Assembly: GCA_013396635.1 (NCBI GenBank)
Contig: WBMW01005527.1
Coordinates: forward strand, 1,708,058 to 1,772,057
Origin: Penelope pileata
Taxonomy: Eukaryota > Chordata > Aves > Galliformes > Cracidae
Length of the DNA: 64,000 nucleotides
Reading direction: 5' to 3'
Below are positions 1 to 13,360 of the stretch, piece after piece (within the stretch, counting starts at the first letter, position 1; every line of letters starts with the position of its first letter). The translations under genes were made by a program, and so were the position numbers. The notes beneath the pieces were generated by a model. That model was given only the letters and a program-made list of their open reading frames with translations, was not told where the DNA came from and made no database searches.

Positions 1-2445
1 GTTTTTCCCATGTTGTTAATACTGTTTACAAAGATATTTCTGATGGTGCGAACAGGACCAACAAACCCCAGTGTGGCTACGTGTGTGTGAAAGCTCAGGC
101 ATTTGCTGTCACCGTTGTGTTAGTTCAAGGAGTTAGTGGTGCTCAGGGACCAAAGCTGCTCTATCCATGCGCCTCACACAGTAACTGTGTGTGGCATGGA
201 AACTCTGCCGGCTCAGAGCCCCACGGAGCAGCCCCCGGTCAGCTGCTGGTGGGCTGGGACACAAACTGTCCTGGCCTCATGGAGCGAACTGAGCCTCCTG
301 TTGATCCACGCTCGTGTCGTTAAAGTAGTCAAGTAATGCAAAAGTCTGCATCATGCCTCCCTGCATCACATACATAAATAAATAGGGTGATTCAGTCACC
401 CTATTATGGTTGTTAGCTAGATGTTCAGAAAGAAAGAGTGGTGGAGATGAAATATCCAGTGAATTCAGGTGCCTTTAAAATGTAGGTGAATTAAGGACTG
501 ATTTGCCTTCTGCTTGAAAAGATATGGGTCTCCCTTAAAGCTCCCTACAGCATGAATATATTCATTTCTTATTCCTGATTCCTGAAAACAACTTCCATCA
601 GCAGTGGTGATAACAGCTGCAACTTTCACAATACAGCCCCTCCCCCTCCCCCCCCCAAAAAAAAAAAAAACCTTCAACAAAGCAGGATACTTTTAGGCAG
701 AGCATTAATGAGATTTGAGATATCTTTCTATTTTTGTCTGTATTCACTGTTTCCCCAGTCCCACTCCTGCTCTGATCTCACTAGGGAGCTAGGCCCCCAG
801 GGGTCTCACTGTGTGGTGAACATGGCAGCGTAGCTTGGAGCTGGGACTCTCCCCTTTTTGGATAATGTTGTTGGATTCCCTTCATCCCTCTTACTGGGAG
901 AGAAGACTCCTTAGCAAAGTGTAACAATCTCCCTAACTCCATCTCTTAGAGGACTCAGGCTGCCTTTGACTGCACACTGACAGCAAATCTATTCCAGCAC
1001 TTTGGGGAGAATGAGAATTAATGCTAGCCCAGGGAAAGGGATAATGTGACGTCCTTTTAGTCCTATTCTTTCCTCACTCCTGGTGCTGTGATTCTGTTAC
1101 GAACACTGAGAAACTGAAAAGGTAGGGAGTGGAGAAAGTAGTGCCACCCTCAGATCAGCCTGTCTTCATCTCTGAGCTGGGTTTAAGGCAAGTGTCTGAA
1201 GTGCTGTGATAGTATTGGCACTGCCTAGAGAGTATACATTGAAAATCCATAAATGCTCCCTGTATAAAACCTTCAGAACATCCCAATACTTCCTTCCCAC
1301 AGTCGGGTTGTGAGAGCAGATGTGTATCATTATCTAGCTGCTGGTCGTGTTTTTGGACTGTGTATTTTGGCAGGGTCCAAACTGAGTTTCTGGTTTGAAC
1401 AGGTACATTGTCACCAAAGTGACCTGCCTTTTGTCCTGTCACTACGTCCTGTGCACTTTTTTGCCATTGTGGCAGGGAACTTGGATAATGTGGGATTTTT
1501 TATAAATTAATTCCTTTACTCCGAGCCTAGATAACAGCTAAGCCATGACACTATTCAGACATTAAACAGACGTCTTATAGAAATAATCAAGCCCGTACCT
1601 TACCTGTACAGGAGAAGTTTAAAAACACAGGTTTTAAATATGAAAACACAAATGTTAAATCGAAGGTCATAAGACCTGAGTTCAAACCAACACTACTGTC
1701 ATCGATTTAAGTGATTTACCTGGCTTTGTTTCACATTGTATCAGAATTTTACACAGGAAGGAATTTAGACAGACCAAATACCACTGTTGGCAGCAGAGTT
1801 CCAGCAGCTTTTGCTGCACATGCTGTAAGCAGCTAGCTCATGCTAACCAGCCTTCCAGCACTGCTGAACTTCCGAAGCCACAGCTACGAGGGGGCTTCAG
1901 AAGCGTTCTGTGACGTGTACCACGGTGCTGTCTGTCAGCCTGGCAGAGGGGACGCTGCAGAGCACGGGCAAGCTGATCTAGCAGACCTGTCTGAGAAATG
2001 TTAAGCACCTCACTGAGCTGCTCTGAATCATTAGTCCTGTCGTCTCCTTACTGAATGCAAAACATGGTGTATTTGTGTTAACAGAGCTTTGTAAACATTA
2101 ACACTGATTTTTTTACCAACCTTTAGATTACGGATGGTTTAACGACAATTGTCTTACAACTACACAGTGTAGAATTACTACTGTTTTCTGAAGGGCATAG
2201 CATGTGCTCACAGTGAACACGGTCTGGTTGCAGACAAGGTACTGCCCAGTGAGAGGGGCAGCTCTCTGCCTCCTGTTGTGGCACAGGTCTGCAGCAGGCT
2301 GGCAGAGCTGCTGGGGGAGGCCTGTGAGCCAGAGCAGCCTCAGGCAGCCGAGTGCCTTTGTGTTCCACAAACTCTTACACTTATGAATAGCTTCATTGAC
2401 TTAAAAGATTAATCATGGTAGTTAGCACGTTATTGAATTAGGGTT
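1..2445. other. No gene recognised
   Basis: Short frames only. A C-rich run (637-656) joins an A run (657-670). Two GC-richer stretches (about 1780-2000 and 2170-2360) have no recognised family or splice-flanked frame and may be decayed repeats. Confidence 0.5.
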
Positions 2446-2946
2446 TGTGACATTTTGCTGGGGGTTAACCTGGTGGGCAGCTGAGCCCCCGCAGCTACTC
2501 ACTCACCTCATGCAGAGAGATAGGGAGGGAGTCGGAAGGGGAAGAGTGAGGAAATTCCTGGGCTGAGATGAAGGCAGTTTAATAGGTAAAGCAAAGGTTG
2601 TGTGTGCAAGCAAAGCAAAATAATTCACTGCTTCCCATTGACAGGCAGGTGTTCAGCCATTTCTGGAAAAGCTGGGTTCCATCATGCAGAACGTTTTCTT
2701 GGGAACACAAGTGCTGTAGCTCCCAACATCTCCTCTTTCCTCTCCTTGTTATGTCACGTGGCACCAAACGTCCCTGTGGGCAGTCGGGGTCTGTCCCAGC
2801 TGTGCAGTGTGAGCGGTGGAGGAGCCCGGGCGCGCCGTGAGTGCCGCCAGCAGCAGCCCCAGTGCGGGCGTGTGACAAACCCCAACACAGCACCACAGCA
2901 CCGTGGCGAGGAAAGGTAACTCCATCCCAGCCCAAACCAATATACA
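2446..2946 (-). mobile_element. Solo LTR of an avian endogenous retrovirus (ERVL-like), minus orientation
   Basis: Seen: read on the - strand, the element begins near 2946 and passes through GGTTTGGGCTGGGATGGAG and GGTGCTGTGTTGGGG. It has a GC-rich middle and an ATTAAA polyadenylation-type hexamer (complement of 2578-2583), and ends with GGTTAACCCCCAGC at about 2458. This order matches the plan of avian ERVL-type LTRs. No gag or pol sequence or primer-binding site flanks it, so it is a solo LTR. Exact ends are uncertain and I found no matching target duplication. The open frames at 2579-2947 (-) and 2598-2919 (+) are chance frames within the GC-rich LTR. A class II (ERVK) LTR is the alternative. 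Confidence 0.6.
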
Positions 2947-5733
2947 TCTTTATCTGTTAAGTTATTCTTTATATGGAATCAAGTGAATCTTTCCTTTCTT
3001 TTAGTCAGTAATATAACACGCTTAAATGGCAGAGTGGCTTTCAAACGTCTGCTGCCTTTTCTATTGTTATTGGAATAATAGCATACCATGCCTAAGATAC
3101 CTGTCAGCAGCAAGTTTCACCTTTTCCATTTCATGGAAAACGTTTCCTGACAAGAAAAGGTAACTTTTATATGACAAAATAATAAAAAAAATAATTAAGA
3201 AATTAAATTCACCCCTGTAGACCCTGTGTTTTGGATCACTCATTTTCTGGGTGTAATTTTGTGGATACCTCGTTTGTCTTTGCAATTCTATGCAAGTTTT
3301 GAGCTCTGTGTAGAATTGCTAGCACTTTCCTGGCTTAAGTGCCTGATTTGTATGTTTCTAGATACAGCTGAGTGCTATTAATTGTTCTAGAATTGAGCAC
3401 AGCAAAATTGTGTTTATTAGGTTAGAGGCTAAAAGGAAAAATCAGGCGTTGATTGTGCCAGTTGATTATTCTGTTTTAGAAGGACAATCTATGTTCGTTA
3501 AGTGGTTATTTCATAACGTGATGATAACTGAAAGAGAATGTGGCTGTTCATATTTATCTTTTTATTTGAGTCTCTCTCAATGGAAAAATTTAATGAATCT
3601 AGAGGTCAAAAATTCTAAATTAAAATCTTAATAAGCCATGACTGCTCCTCACTGTGACATTTTTTGCCCACTGGAATTCATGTTATTCACCCTTCGTTTT
3701 TCAAAGGAAAAAGTGGGAAGGTACAGCAACTACGTATGACTTTCTGCATGTTACTGTGCATTTGTTACAGTTATGTTGAAGTCTATACTCTTTTTTTGAC
3801 ACAAAAAGGATAAGATTCATGTAAAATGTTGCTTTAAAAAGTATTAAAAATAGAGTTCTGGCACTACTGTACAATGAACTCTTGTATTAAGCATTTACAG
3901 CAGCCACAAATTCACAGCGTGGTATTGGAGGCAATAATAAATGAGGAGGAAAAAAAACACGAGTCCAATTGGCATTTTACAGTCAGAACAAAAGGATGAA
4001 AGTGTGTGGCCTGTGTGCAGCTACTTACATATTACATATTAACCCCTTAAACTAGAACTGTACTCAGTATCAGCCCTAAGAGAGGCTTTGGGCAGTAAAT
4101 TGTTAGTAAATTAAGTCCTTCAGTCATTCTGGAGGTTGAAGAACATCAAATTATATCGTGCTTACCAAATGATGGCCAAAAACTGACTTAATTTACACTC
4201 TGTAGTCAATGGTGTTCCAGAGGTTGTGAATCAGGTCAGAGTCTGGCCCTCTTGCTAATAAAAGTAGAGCAAAAATACTGCTCATGCAGAATGTCACTGT
4301 GAATCTGCAGTGCCTTACAGTATAGAACTGGATGTCTCCAGGAACACAGTGCAGTAGCAGTATGACGGAGAGGAAAACTCGATTCATTTCAGGGGCTTTC
4401 TTGAATAAAAATGATTTGTATGGATGTTCTTCAGTTTTCCTCTGAGCCTTGGGGAATGCCTTTGATGCACTTGATTAGGGAGCAAGATCCCAACCTCATA
4501 GACTCAGTAAGATCGTCATATGTTTAAATGCAGATAATTAGTCTCAATTCTCTTCTTTATTAAAAAAAAAAAAAAAAGGGCAACTTATGCCTTCACTTCT
4601 TTTTTTTTTTTGCTGTAGTATTCCTTGACTATAATCAATGAATGATGAGTTTGTTTAATTGCCAGTATAATACCCTTTTTTTCCCCATAATTTATGCAGT
4701 ATAAATGAACAATCTTATTTTTGTTTTGGAATATAAGTTGGTATATATTTTAAAACAGATTTTAAAAGGGAGTAGGAATCTCCTTCAAATCAGGCTGTGT
4801 GGTATAAAGGAGGGAAGTGCAGAGATTCCTAATCTAGCTCCAAGCGTGCTGACATATGCAGCATCATGGCGAGATACTAGCTCAGAAGCAGCCTCGCCAA
4901 GTTGGCAAGCAGATGTGTCCTCACATAACCTGAAAAAAATAGGAGGCTTCTGTTGAGGACCATGTTTGCTCTGTTTTCACTGACAGCAGGATTTCAGCTG
5001 GATAATTTTGGTGTGCAGAAGGCTGTGTTCAGTTCCAGAGACATGGTTCACAGGTAGGTGCTGTATGCAGGGATGTGGAGAAGGTCGGTGGGAGTAGTCA
5101 CCCTGGGCACAGCCACTGAGGCAACTGTCATTATTCAGAATGTCTGAAAATTGTATGATGAGCCCTGGGATTCAGTATGTGGTTATCTAACATAGGAGTG
5201 CTTTGGCCTACAGACTTTAGTCCACTACTCTTTGCTGTCCCAAAGGACACATGGTATTCTGCCAAATGCTCAAATGAATTCCACTGTGTGGGTAGGTAAA
5301 TATACAGGGCTGAGCCAGTTTTCTCCTGTCACCATTTGTGAAAGATTAATTTTCAGCCTTGTTGAGCATAGTTTTGCTCTGATTACTCAGCTATGAAGAG
5401 GCATTGGTCCAAGTTAAATTTTGGGGAAAGTGTATTCACCATATCTGGAAAATGTTCCAATAGTTTGAACTTCCTCTCTGCTGCCAGCCTTGTTGCTAAC
5501 TGGTTCAAATAACTTAACTATGGAGTTACCCATTTGTCATATCTACAAATAAATTCCCTCTCTCAGAGTGTTGTTGCAAAAATAATTTACAGGCTTCTTT
5601 CTTAAACTTTGAACCAATGTCAGAAGTGAGCTTTACCCATGAGCTTGAAGACCTTCTTGCTCGTAGATGCTGCTGGCTTCTTCAGTCCTGTGCACAGCAG
5701 ACAAACTATGTGATGAGACCTGAGCAGCACGCA
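2947..5733. other. No gene recognised
   Basis: AT-rich unique-looking DNA. An A16 tract (4562-4577) and a T12 tract (4600-4611) face each other across 22 bases and could fold back. No supported exon. Confidence 0.5.
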
Positions 5734-5812
5734 CATGCCCACAGCAGAGGGGTTGGAAGCAGGTGATCTTTAAGGTCCCTTCCAACCCAAGTTATTCTAT
5801 GTTTATATGATA
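5734..5812 (+). repeat. CR1 LINE 3'-end fragment
   Basis: Seen: GGTTGGAAGCAGGTGATCTTTAAGGTCCCTTCCAACC followed by a degraded ATTCTATG-type tail is the usual 3' end of CR1 in birds. The fragment is about 80 bp and severely 5'-truncated, the normal state of CR1 copies. The tail is eroded (TTTATATGAT), so the copy is probably old. Confidence 0.8.
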
Positions 5813-8800
5813 TTAGTATTTGTTTCCTCTTTTTCAGTATGTCTATCTTGTTGTGTGTGCTGCTGTCTGTGGGACTGTTTGCATGAGATCATTTTAAGGA
5901 AGTTTTGTAGACAGTGTACAGTACATTAATTTTGACTTGGAGCACGATAAAGAGAATGTAAGACTGAGTTTACTGTGCATATTTGTTTCCATGCCGGGAT
6001 ATGCCCTTGTGTTGAGGTTTCAGATCTATAGACCAGAGTATTACTTTTAATCATGCTACTCTTTTCATTTGACACTAACACTGACACAGTTTGTTTTTGT
6101 TTTAAAAACAAAACTACCCAACTAAACCTGGTGGTTGTGTTCCGCTCTGATGTGCTAGCTCAAAATGGCTTTCTGTCTCACTCCAATGGTTTCTTGGAGG
6201 TGGGGATTGATCTGTGAATCTCTTGCATGATATGTTTGAAATATTTATCTGAGGCTGAACTGTCAGGGGGTGTCCAGCTCACTCATTACTAGGCAGCAGA
6301 GGGAGGCCAGGCTGTCAGGAAGTTATCATTTTTGCAAGATATGACTTCGGGTTGATTTTTATGGGCAGTAGGTTCTGTGCTCTGTTAAATTTTACAACTG
6401 GAAGAGCAAGTTGAGATGTATTTGTTTTAATTGCCAAAAATTTTAAACTAAAGGTAACAGTAAATTACGTCCAAACAATGGATAGCATGTCAGTTATCTG
6501 TAATATATATGTATGTATTTCTTAGTTGTATTTGCATTTTTATTCTCAGCAATTTTAATTCAGTTTTTGCTTTCCCTTTTTCCCCCTCTATCTTAACTTC
6601 TGGCATGAAATCCAGTGTAACTGGTACCTGGTAAATGACCTGTGTTCTGTTTCTTGATCTGAATACACCCTGATCCATCAGAGCTGGGTGAAACATGCCT
6701 TCAGGGTGCAACAAGGTTTGCTGTGATTAAAGAGTTGAGGACTATTTTCATGGTGCAACTAGGCACCAATAAACACTTGTCTTACCTCCTATGAATTGTT
6801 ACTTCAGTCTTGCTACAGGTTATTAGAAAGAAAGAAATCATCAAATGAAATGTGACATGTCATTTTTCTTGTTGTATGCATCAACATTCCACCAACATTA
6901 TGCCATGGTACAATACTGCTGTCTGTTCTGTGGGAGCACAGCGCTCCAAAGAGCCAAGACTGAAAGGTTTCATTATAGTTTGGATTCCAGGAGCATGACA
7001 GACATTTTTACATTATACAAACTACCTGAAATTGCAGTTCTTAAATGTTTTCATTGTCTGAAAGGCACAACTTATAACTGTGGGATAGGAATGTTATCTT
7101 TAGGTCAAATTACTGTGTGCTGAAGCATGACCAAATTTTCAGTTTAATGTGAATCCTATTTTTGGTTATGCAAAAAGTATAAAAAATACCCATTGACTGT
7201 GAGGTGCTTATTTCAGTTTTAATAAAGAGCTGCTGATTGCGAGTTATGGGATGCTATAAAATTGAAACTACCTTATTTAAAAACATTCTCACTCATTGAT
7301 GGTATAAAGGTTGATTTTGTAGCTGTGTAGATCTGTGTGAGGTTATTTAGTGGTTCTACATTTGCAGACATTTTCTGTTCTTTCTCTAAAAAAAAAAGTC
7401 CTGGCACTTTTACATTTTGACAGTTAATCTTTAATTCTGCTCCATACCAATTAGCTGTGAACTATTAGAGAAACAATAAGCCATGAATCATCAGCTACAA
7501 GTAGGCAGAGGGTTTAATAGTCAAGTGATTGAGCATTTCTTAATCTTATATACACTCTACATCAAAGTGAATAAATCCAAGGTTAAAAAGAAAGGCTATC
7601 ACATTTCCCAGTGGTTTTGAAAACAACTTGCTTCTTTCTCTCTTGTTCATCTGCTAATACGACATAACAAAAGGAAGGACCTGATTCTGCAATCCTTGAT
7701 TCGTACAAGAAGCTCTTAGTTCTATATCAGTCACAGAAAGCAAAGTATATTGTTAATAGACGTTATTCACAGTATACAAATAAAATTCATGAGAACAAAT
7801 AGCCTACTTCTGTAAACTTTTAGTTCTGTGGAGAGTCCTCATGAAAATGAAGGACTCATCTTTCAATGGTATTATGTGTGGCAGTGCAGCTATTCACTTA
7901 AGAGCCTTTGAAACCTTTAAAAGCATGTACTCTACCTCACTATGAGCATATAAATAGTCTTTGGATTTCAGAGAGTTACTCATTTATCAGAAGTTAAGCT
8001 GCAGTTCATATATATTGCTGAATCAGTGCCAGAGTCCCAGGCATCTTGCAGGACTGAATTCAAAGTTAATAGATCAAAAGATTAAAGACCTTTCAGTGGT
8101 CAGAACTGCGCAGGAATTGGGCGGATTGATCTTAAACATTTTGAAAGTCCATGGTTAGTGCAGTACTTCCTTAATACACTTATCAACTACAGAATCCTAT
8201 ATGGAAATAATAACTTGAATTATATTTAGAATGTAAATGGCTGTCACATACTAAACAAATATGGATATTGTACATTTGTGGAAAGCTAACTTTTTAGAGC
8301 AAGTGACCATGTTTCAGACAATGCAAATGCGATTGGAAGAAATAAACAAATGCAGTGTCTGTAAGTCAAGGATTTTTATACTGGAGCAGTTCACTATAAT
8401 AGGGCTCCTACAACAGAGAAAAGTTTCAGATCAGTGTGTATGCACTGCCTGGCTGTTCTTTTTTTTTTTAAATTGTAAGTGAAGCAAGCTCAAATTTGGA
8501 TTTCTGCACCTTCTCATGAGATGAGTAGGGAAAGGTAGGCTGGGGTATTCTGGAGAATATTTTTCTGTAGGAAAATACTTACTCATCAAAAGTGACAGTC
8601 TGAAGGGGAAAAGAGTAAATGAAAAAGACTGTTTCAAACCAAAATTGGGAAATGTTTCCAATTGCTGGAAGATACTGCACAAATTGTTAAAAGAAGAAGT
8701 TTCATAACTGTCAAAATGACCCATTTTGGTGCTCTCTTGACATTTGAGGGGAGGGGTCTGATGTTAAAGTAATCTGTTACTACATAATCCACACTTAATT

Positions 8801-11800
8801 TGCCAAATATTTTCCAGACATTTGTGGAAGACTAAGAAATGTTCAGTCCAACATTGAAATAGTAAGAGGATTGAATATCGTAGTTGGTATGTCCAAAGAA
8901 TATCATTAAGCAGCATCTGTCTAGAAAGAGTAAGATTCCTAATGTATGTATTTTCGATATTTTTAGTTTTGAAAGTAAATGTTTCAGACACCTCTAGTGC
9001 TAAAGTACCTGAGGCCAGTGCTGATTTGTTGCCATCAGCTTTCCTTTCCTTTTTCAGGCATTTTTTAGAATAATTGTAGGAAATTCTGGTTCCCTTGCCC
9101 AAGTATTTCAATTAAAAAATATATTTAATCCCCAAAAAACACAAAAATCAATAACTTTCTGCTATCATTCTTTTTCCAAAACAGTTTGTTGCTAAGAAAT
9201 TTTCCTCAGTACCACTAAAGCTTCTAACACATTTAAATAAATTAAATAGGAGAATTAATCAAATTCTACTTTGTATCATTAGGAGTAATGAATAGCTAGA
9301 AATCCTACTCTGTAGGAAATGCAGAGTTGCCTAATTCAAATTTCAGTACCAATAATGCTGATACTGAGAAAACAAGTAAAAGGTGCTAAAGGGCCTGTTG
9401 AGAATCATGTGATCTAATTTTACAAAGATAAAAGTGAATGCTGAGATAGAATCTTATCTGTGTCAAGTTGCTAATTTGCTATCACATAAGTTAAGAACCA
9501 GAATGGAAATGTTGTCTCCTGATCACACAGAGGACAGGATTGGAAAGGGCGCAAAAATTTGTTCTGGATCATCCATGATCTCAGAGTGGAACATTCCTGC
9601 CCATTATTTCTTTGCAGTGAAGCTTCATTCCAATTGATAAGTTTTCAGGAAATCCATCAATTTCAATGAATGAAGATTTTATTTTTTTGCCACGCATCTC
9701 CCTTGATGCACTTCTCCAACAATCTTTGAGAATGTTTGTAATCAGTACTACTTAAAAATTAACCAACTCTGAGAATATTTCATTTATATTGATCTTCATT
9801 TAACTTGCAGCCTGTCAAGATATGCTCTGAAATACCACAGTTTGCTGTTAGGTTTTGAGAGTGAGTTTCTGCATAAAGTAATGGCAGCTTTGGAAGAAGC
9901 AGCTGAAAGAATGAATGATGACGTGTTGGTTGGTGTTTGAAGGAAATGGTGAATTTTCATGAACTCTGCTTTGCAATCAAAATCCAGTGGAGGAGAGAAC
10001 AGGTGTTATTTTCATGTTTAGGGTACACATTCTCCCAGGTCAGCAATTTTTGTAGCAAGCTGGTACCCAAGAAGCTCTTAGATGTTATTCTGTGTATATT
10101 TCAATGTTTTGGCAGGGTCAGTATCCTGAGAGCCTTGTCTGCACACAAGTCTCTTCTGTTTCATGACTAACTGTTGCAAACCCAGCATGAAAGTGAAATA
10201 GCGTAGCACTATTTCTTTTACTGTCAGAATGGAAAACAGTAGAATATGGTTGGTATCATGAGAAAGAGGCAAGAATAAATCATATAAAAGGGATACAGAA
10301 GCAGTCAGTAAAGCTATCAATGTACTTTTATATTCTGGAAGGGAGATTTCATAAAGTACTAGTAGAAATGGAGGAGGAAGTAGAGAAATAAGTCTTTCAG
10401 GGATGGTCTATGTTGACAGGAGAGGTTGCTGTAGCAGTAAATGCTATTTGGAAAACAATGGGAACTGAGCAGAAACTTCCAGACCTAGATAAAAGAGATG
10501 CTACATTTTGTGTCAAAATGCAAAAAAAAATTCTATCATTTTTCATCTTTTTTCAGAGAGATGTATATCCTGAAGTATGAGTGATAGTGATTTCCGTCTT
10601 TTAATGGGAATTTTGAACAACTAGAAGTGCATGTGCATAAAAGAGTATTACGATCTAATTTGGAGTTACCAGTTTTAGTTCCCTAGTTGGCTGCTTTCTC
10701 TTTCTGTAGAATGAGTTTATTTTCTGTTGACCTGCGAAACTGAAGTATTTTAGCAGGACTGATGTTAGTATTTCTGTTATCTATGTTGTTTGTTTTGTGC
10801 GACAAAGTCATAGCATAAACACAAGTGAAATATTTTTCCCCTCATAAATATATATTAACCTCCTCTCCTCACTTTTTTTTTTTTTTAAATATTTTGTATG
10901 CTTGTTCTACAGCTTGTAGAACAATCCCTTAGAGAAATGAAGACTATCAGATTGGCTTAGGTGCGAGAAGAAGCAGTTGAAAAGGGCTGAAATTTCTCTG
11001 CTTGGCTTTCCCAAATGAAAATGTATCGTTAGTACTCCCTGAGGATGGTCATTGCTGTCATGTGAATTAGCACCTACTTTTCTCAGTGCAGAATTCACAT
11101 CTCTGAACTCTCTCTGTGTTCTTTGCAGACTCAAACAGGCATTGGTTACACAGCTAACTTTTGATCATTTTCATTATTTTCTGTGCAGCTATAATATCCA
11201 GAAATTATCTACAAAGTCGTTTAAAAGTAAAGCTGTGTTTTAAGAGTGGTGCGATGTCTCAACCTATTCCCCTTACAATATTAATAAAGGGAACACTGTT
11301 TGGGAAATGATGAGGATGAAGAGGAGACCAGCACCAATTTCACTGAATGCTTAATATTCATTGCTAGCTAACACTTTGAAGAACAAAAGTAACGAGAAAA
11401 ACATGCTTACTTTCATTGATATATGTACATAATTAGGAGCTTACAGAGGGGATTTAGAATTTAGAACCCTATTCTTGAATATGACATGAATATGGCTATA
11501 TGGCTAAGTCTACCCTTCAGTTCATGCTGTTTGAAATTCCAAAATACATTTCAAAGCAGTTTGTACTTACATGTCAAAGCCTGACAACACAGCAAAGCAC
11601 TTTAATTTTGGCCATCTGAGATCACTGGTCTCTTGTCTTGGTGTTCCTGCAACACTCCCAGTGATGCCTCATTAGCATGAAACTGCTTACAAATACTGGT
11701 TCACTGTGGAGAGGAGCGGTGGGCTGTGAACACCTAATAGGGCCAGAATGTGTTGCCATAAGAGTTGACATGCCAATGTTTTGTCCCAGAGCTCACGCTC

Positions 11801-12494
11801 AGTAATTCAGTGAATGTGGCTGTAAAGACATCAGTGTTACAGTTCTACTTAGCCTGTAAGTGCTGCTTCAGAGAAGACTGCTTTTAGAGCAAGAGAGGTA
11901 TGGTCCTAAATTATCTGGAGATTTGACATGGATCTATGGATCTTCATGCACCTTCTCCTTTGAAGATAGGTTTCCCGTAAAGGACTTTGAATCTCAGAAG
12001 CTAGGTTCCACTAAAACATGCTCTAGAATCAGGGATTTTTCCTTGATGATTATTTCCTCCAAACTTTCAGTACAGCAACAAGTTCATTACATCCTTACAG
12101 GTTCTTTGGAAAAGTCCTTTTTATCCTTATTACTTCTGAGATCTAATTTTGTTCTTTTATTTAGCAATTTCCTTCTCTCCACTTGAATTATGGATTCTAC
12201 CTGCCCAAGTCTCTTGCCCTAATGCAAAAATGGTCACACTTCAACTCCACACTAATCTCAGCTGTGATTCCATACTCCAATCCCTCTTCCTTTTAGCAGG
12301 TTAAACCAGATCCAGAAGCAGCAGACAGAAAAATGCAGTGTAGTCCCCCACATAACCACCTGTTCATTCGCACTTTGAAGGAGTTTAACATATGATGCAT
12401 AACATTGTAAATAAGCAATTAACTCGTGCCATCTATCAAGGGGTAAAACATTAGAAGTATTGCTAGCTGAGAATAAATCATAATGTTTACGTAC
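5813..12494. other. No gene recognised
   Basis: AT-rich unique-looking DNA. The longer frames (for example 8764-9111 minus and 11860-12186 plus) lack splice context and protein-like composition. No tRNA, transposon end or satellite seen. Confidence 0.5.
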
Positions 12495-12696
12495 TCTCCT
12501 TGTCAAAGGACTGATCCAAAATGAGAGCAATGGTAAATCGGTGTAACTGGTTGCTTTTTTTAATTTCAAATACAAAGCACTCATTATGAATATGAGTGTT
12601 GATGGCTTTACCTTTGGAGAAAAAGACCTGACCATGTAAAGCCAAGTCTTTATCATCATTCTTGTGGATAAAAACAGCTTCATTCACAAGGATATG
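12495..12696 (-). other. Candidate exon or coding relic on the minus strand
   Basis: Seen: read on the - strand, an AG at the upstream edge (weak pyrimidine tract) is followed by 67 open codons and then A|GTACGT, an acceptable donor, with an in-frame TAA just inside the putative intron. The translated segment begins HILVNEAVFIHKNDDKD and ends near ALILDQSFDKES. It has a balanced, protein-like composition with alternating hydrophobic and charged residues. A longer open frame in another register (12258-12683) covers the same DNA and looks like chance. Inference: this could be an exon of a minus-strand gene, a processed pseudogene fragment, or a random open frame. The family is not recognised. 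The opposite strand to the 18375 exon and the poor acceptor argue for caution. Confidence 0.25.
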
Positions 12697-13338
12697 CTCT
12701 TATCAACAACAGAACTAAATAATTATTTCTAAAGCTGAATCATACAGTCAAGTGGAAGTTAAGTAGCTTCCATGTTACTTTCCTTACAGCACATAGCACC
12801 TGTGGGTCTTGATCCAGGTTCTCAGTGATATAAATCAGTATAGATCTATCAGTTTAGCAAAGTATTGGAGCTGGACATGTCATAGTGGACTCCCCTATTT
12901 TTTGGCAAATTAGAGTTTGTTGTAGAAAAGACAAACCCAAAATATACATCATATTAAGTTTTAATCCTGTGCTCTTCTTTTGAGAAGTGGTTCACTCAGT
13001 CTCCTAATCACAGTGTATTATGTTGCTACTTTACAATCACACTCCAAATGCAAATCACTTCACCGGTTTCTTAGTGACAGCAAGCCCTGTCAGCAGTAGG
13101 TACTTTGAATATGCCAATAAGATTTCAACTGCTTTGAAACGTTTGCAAGGGACACTGTTTAGGAAGATTACAATCAGGGCATTCCATCAGAGGGCTGCTA
13201 AAACAGCAAGTGCTTTATTTTTACCAGTCTATATGCAGCAAGCTAATAAGTGATTCTGTCTTTGTGTCTTTATGTTTTAGGATTAGATAGAGCATTTTGT
13301 TCAGTGAACAATGATTGTGTCTTCTCAAGGAATGTGTG

Positions 13339-13360
13339 GTTTCATTAATATTAATGAAAC
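13339..13360. repeat. 22-bp perfect palindrome with TAAT/ATTA core
   Basis: Seen: the arm GTTTCATTAAT is followed immediately by its exact reverse complement, with no spacer. A TATATAAAGG motif lies about 34 bp downstream (13393-13402). The palindrome contains facing homeodomain-type TAAT/ATTA half sites. No function is established. Confidence 0.6.

Noticed and set aside
2579..2947. Open frames of up to 122 codons on both strands
   Set aside because: They lie within a GC-rich solo LTR, overlap each other in several frames and match no protein I recognise.
12258..12683. 141-codon minus-strand frame
   Set aside because: Shares DNA with the better candidate exon in another register; its own composition (many Trp, Leu, Ser runs) looks like chance.
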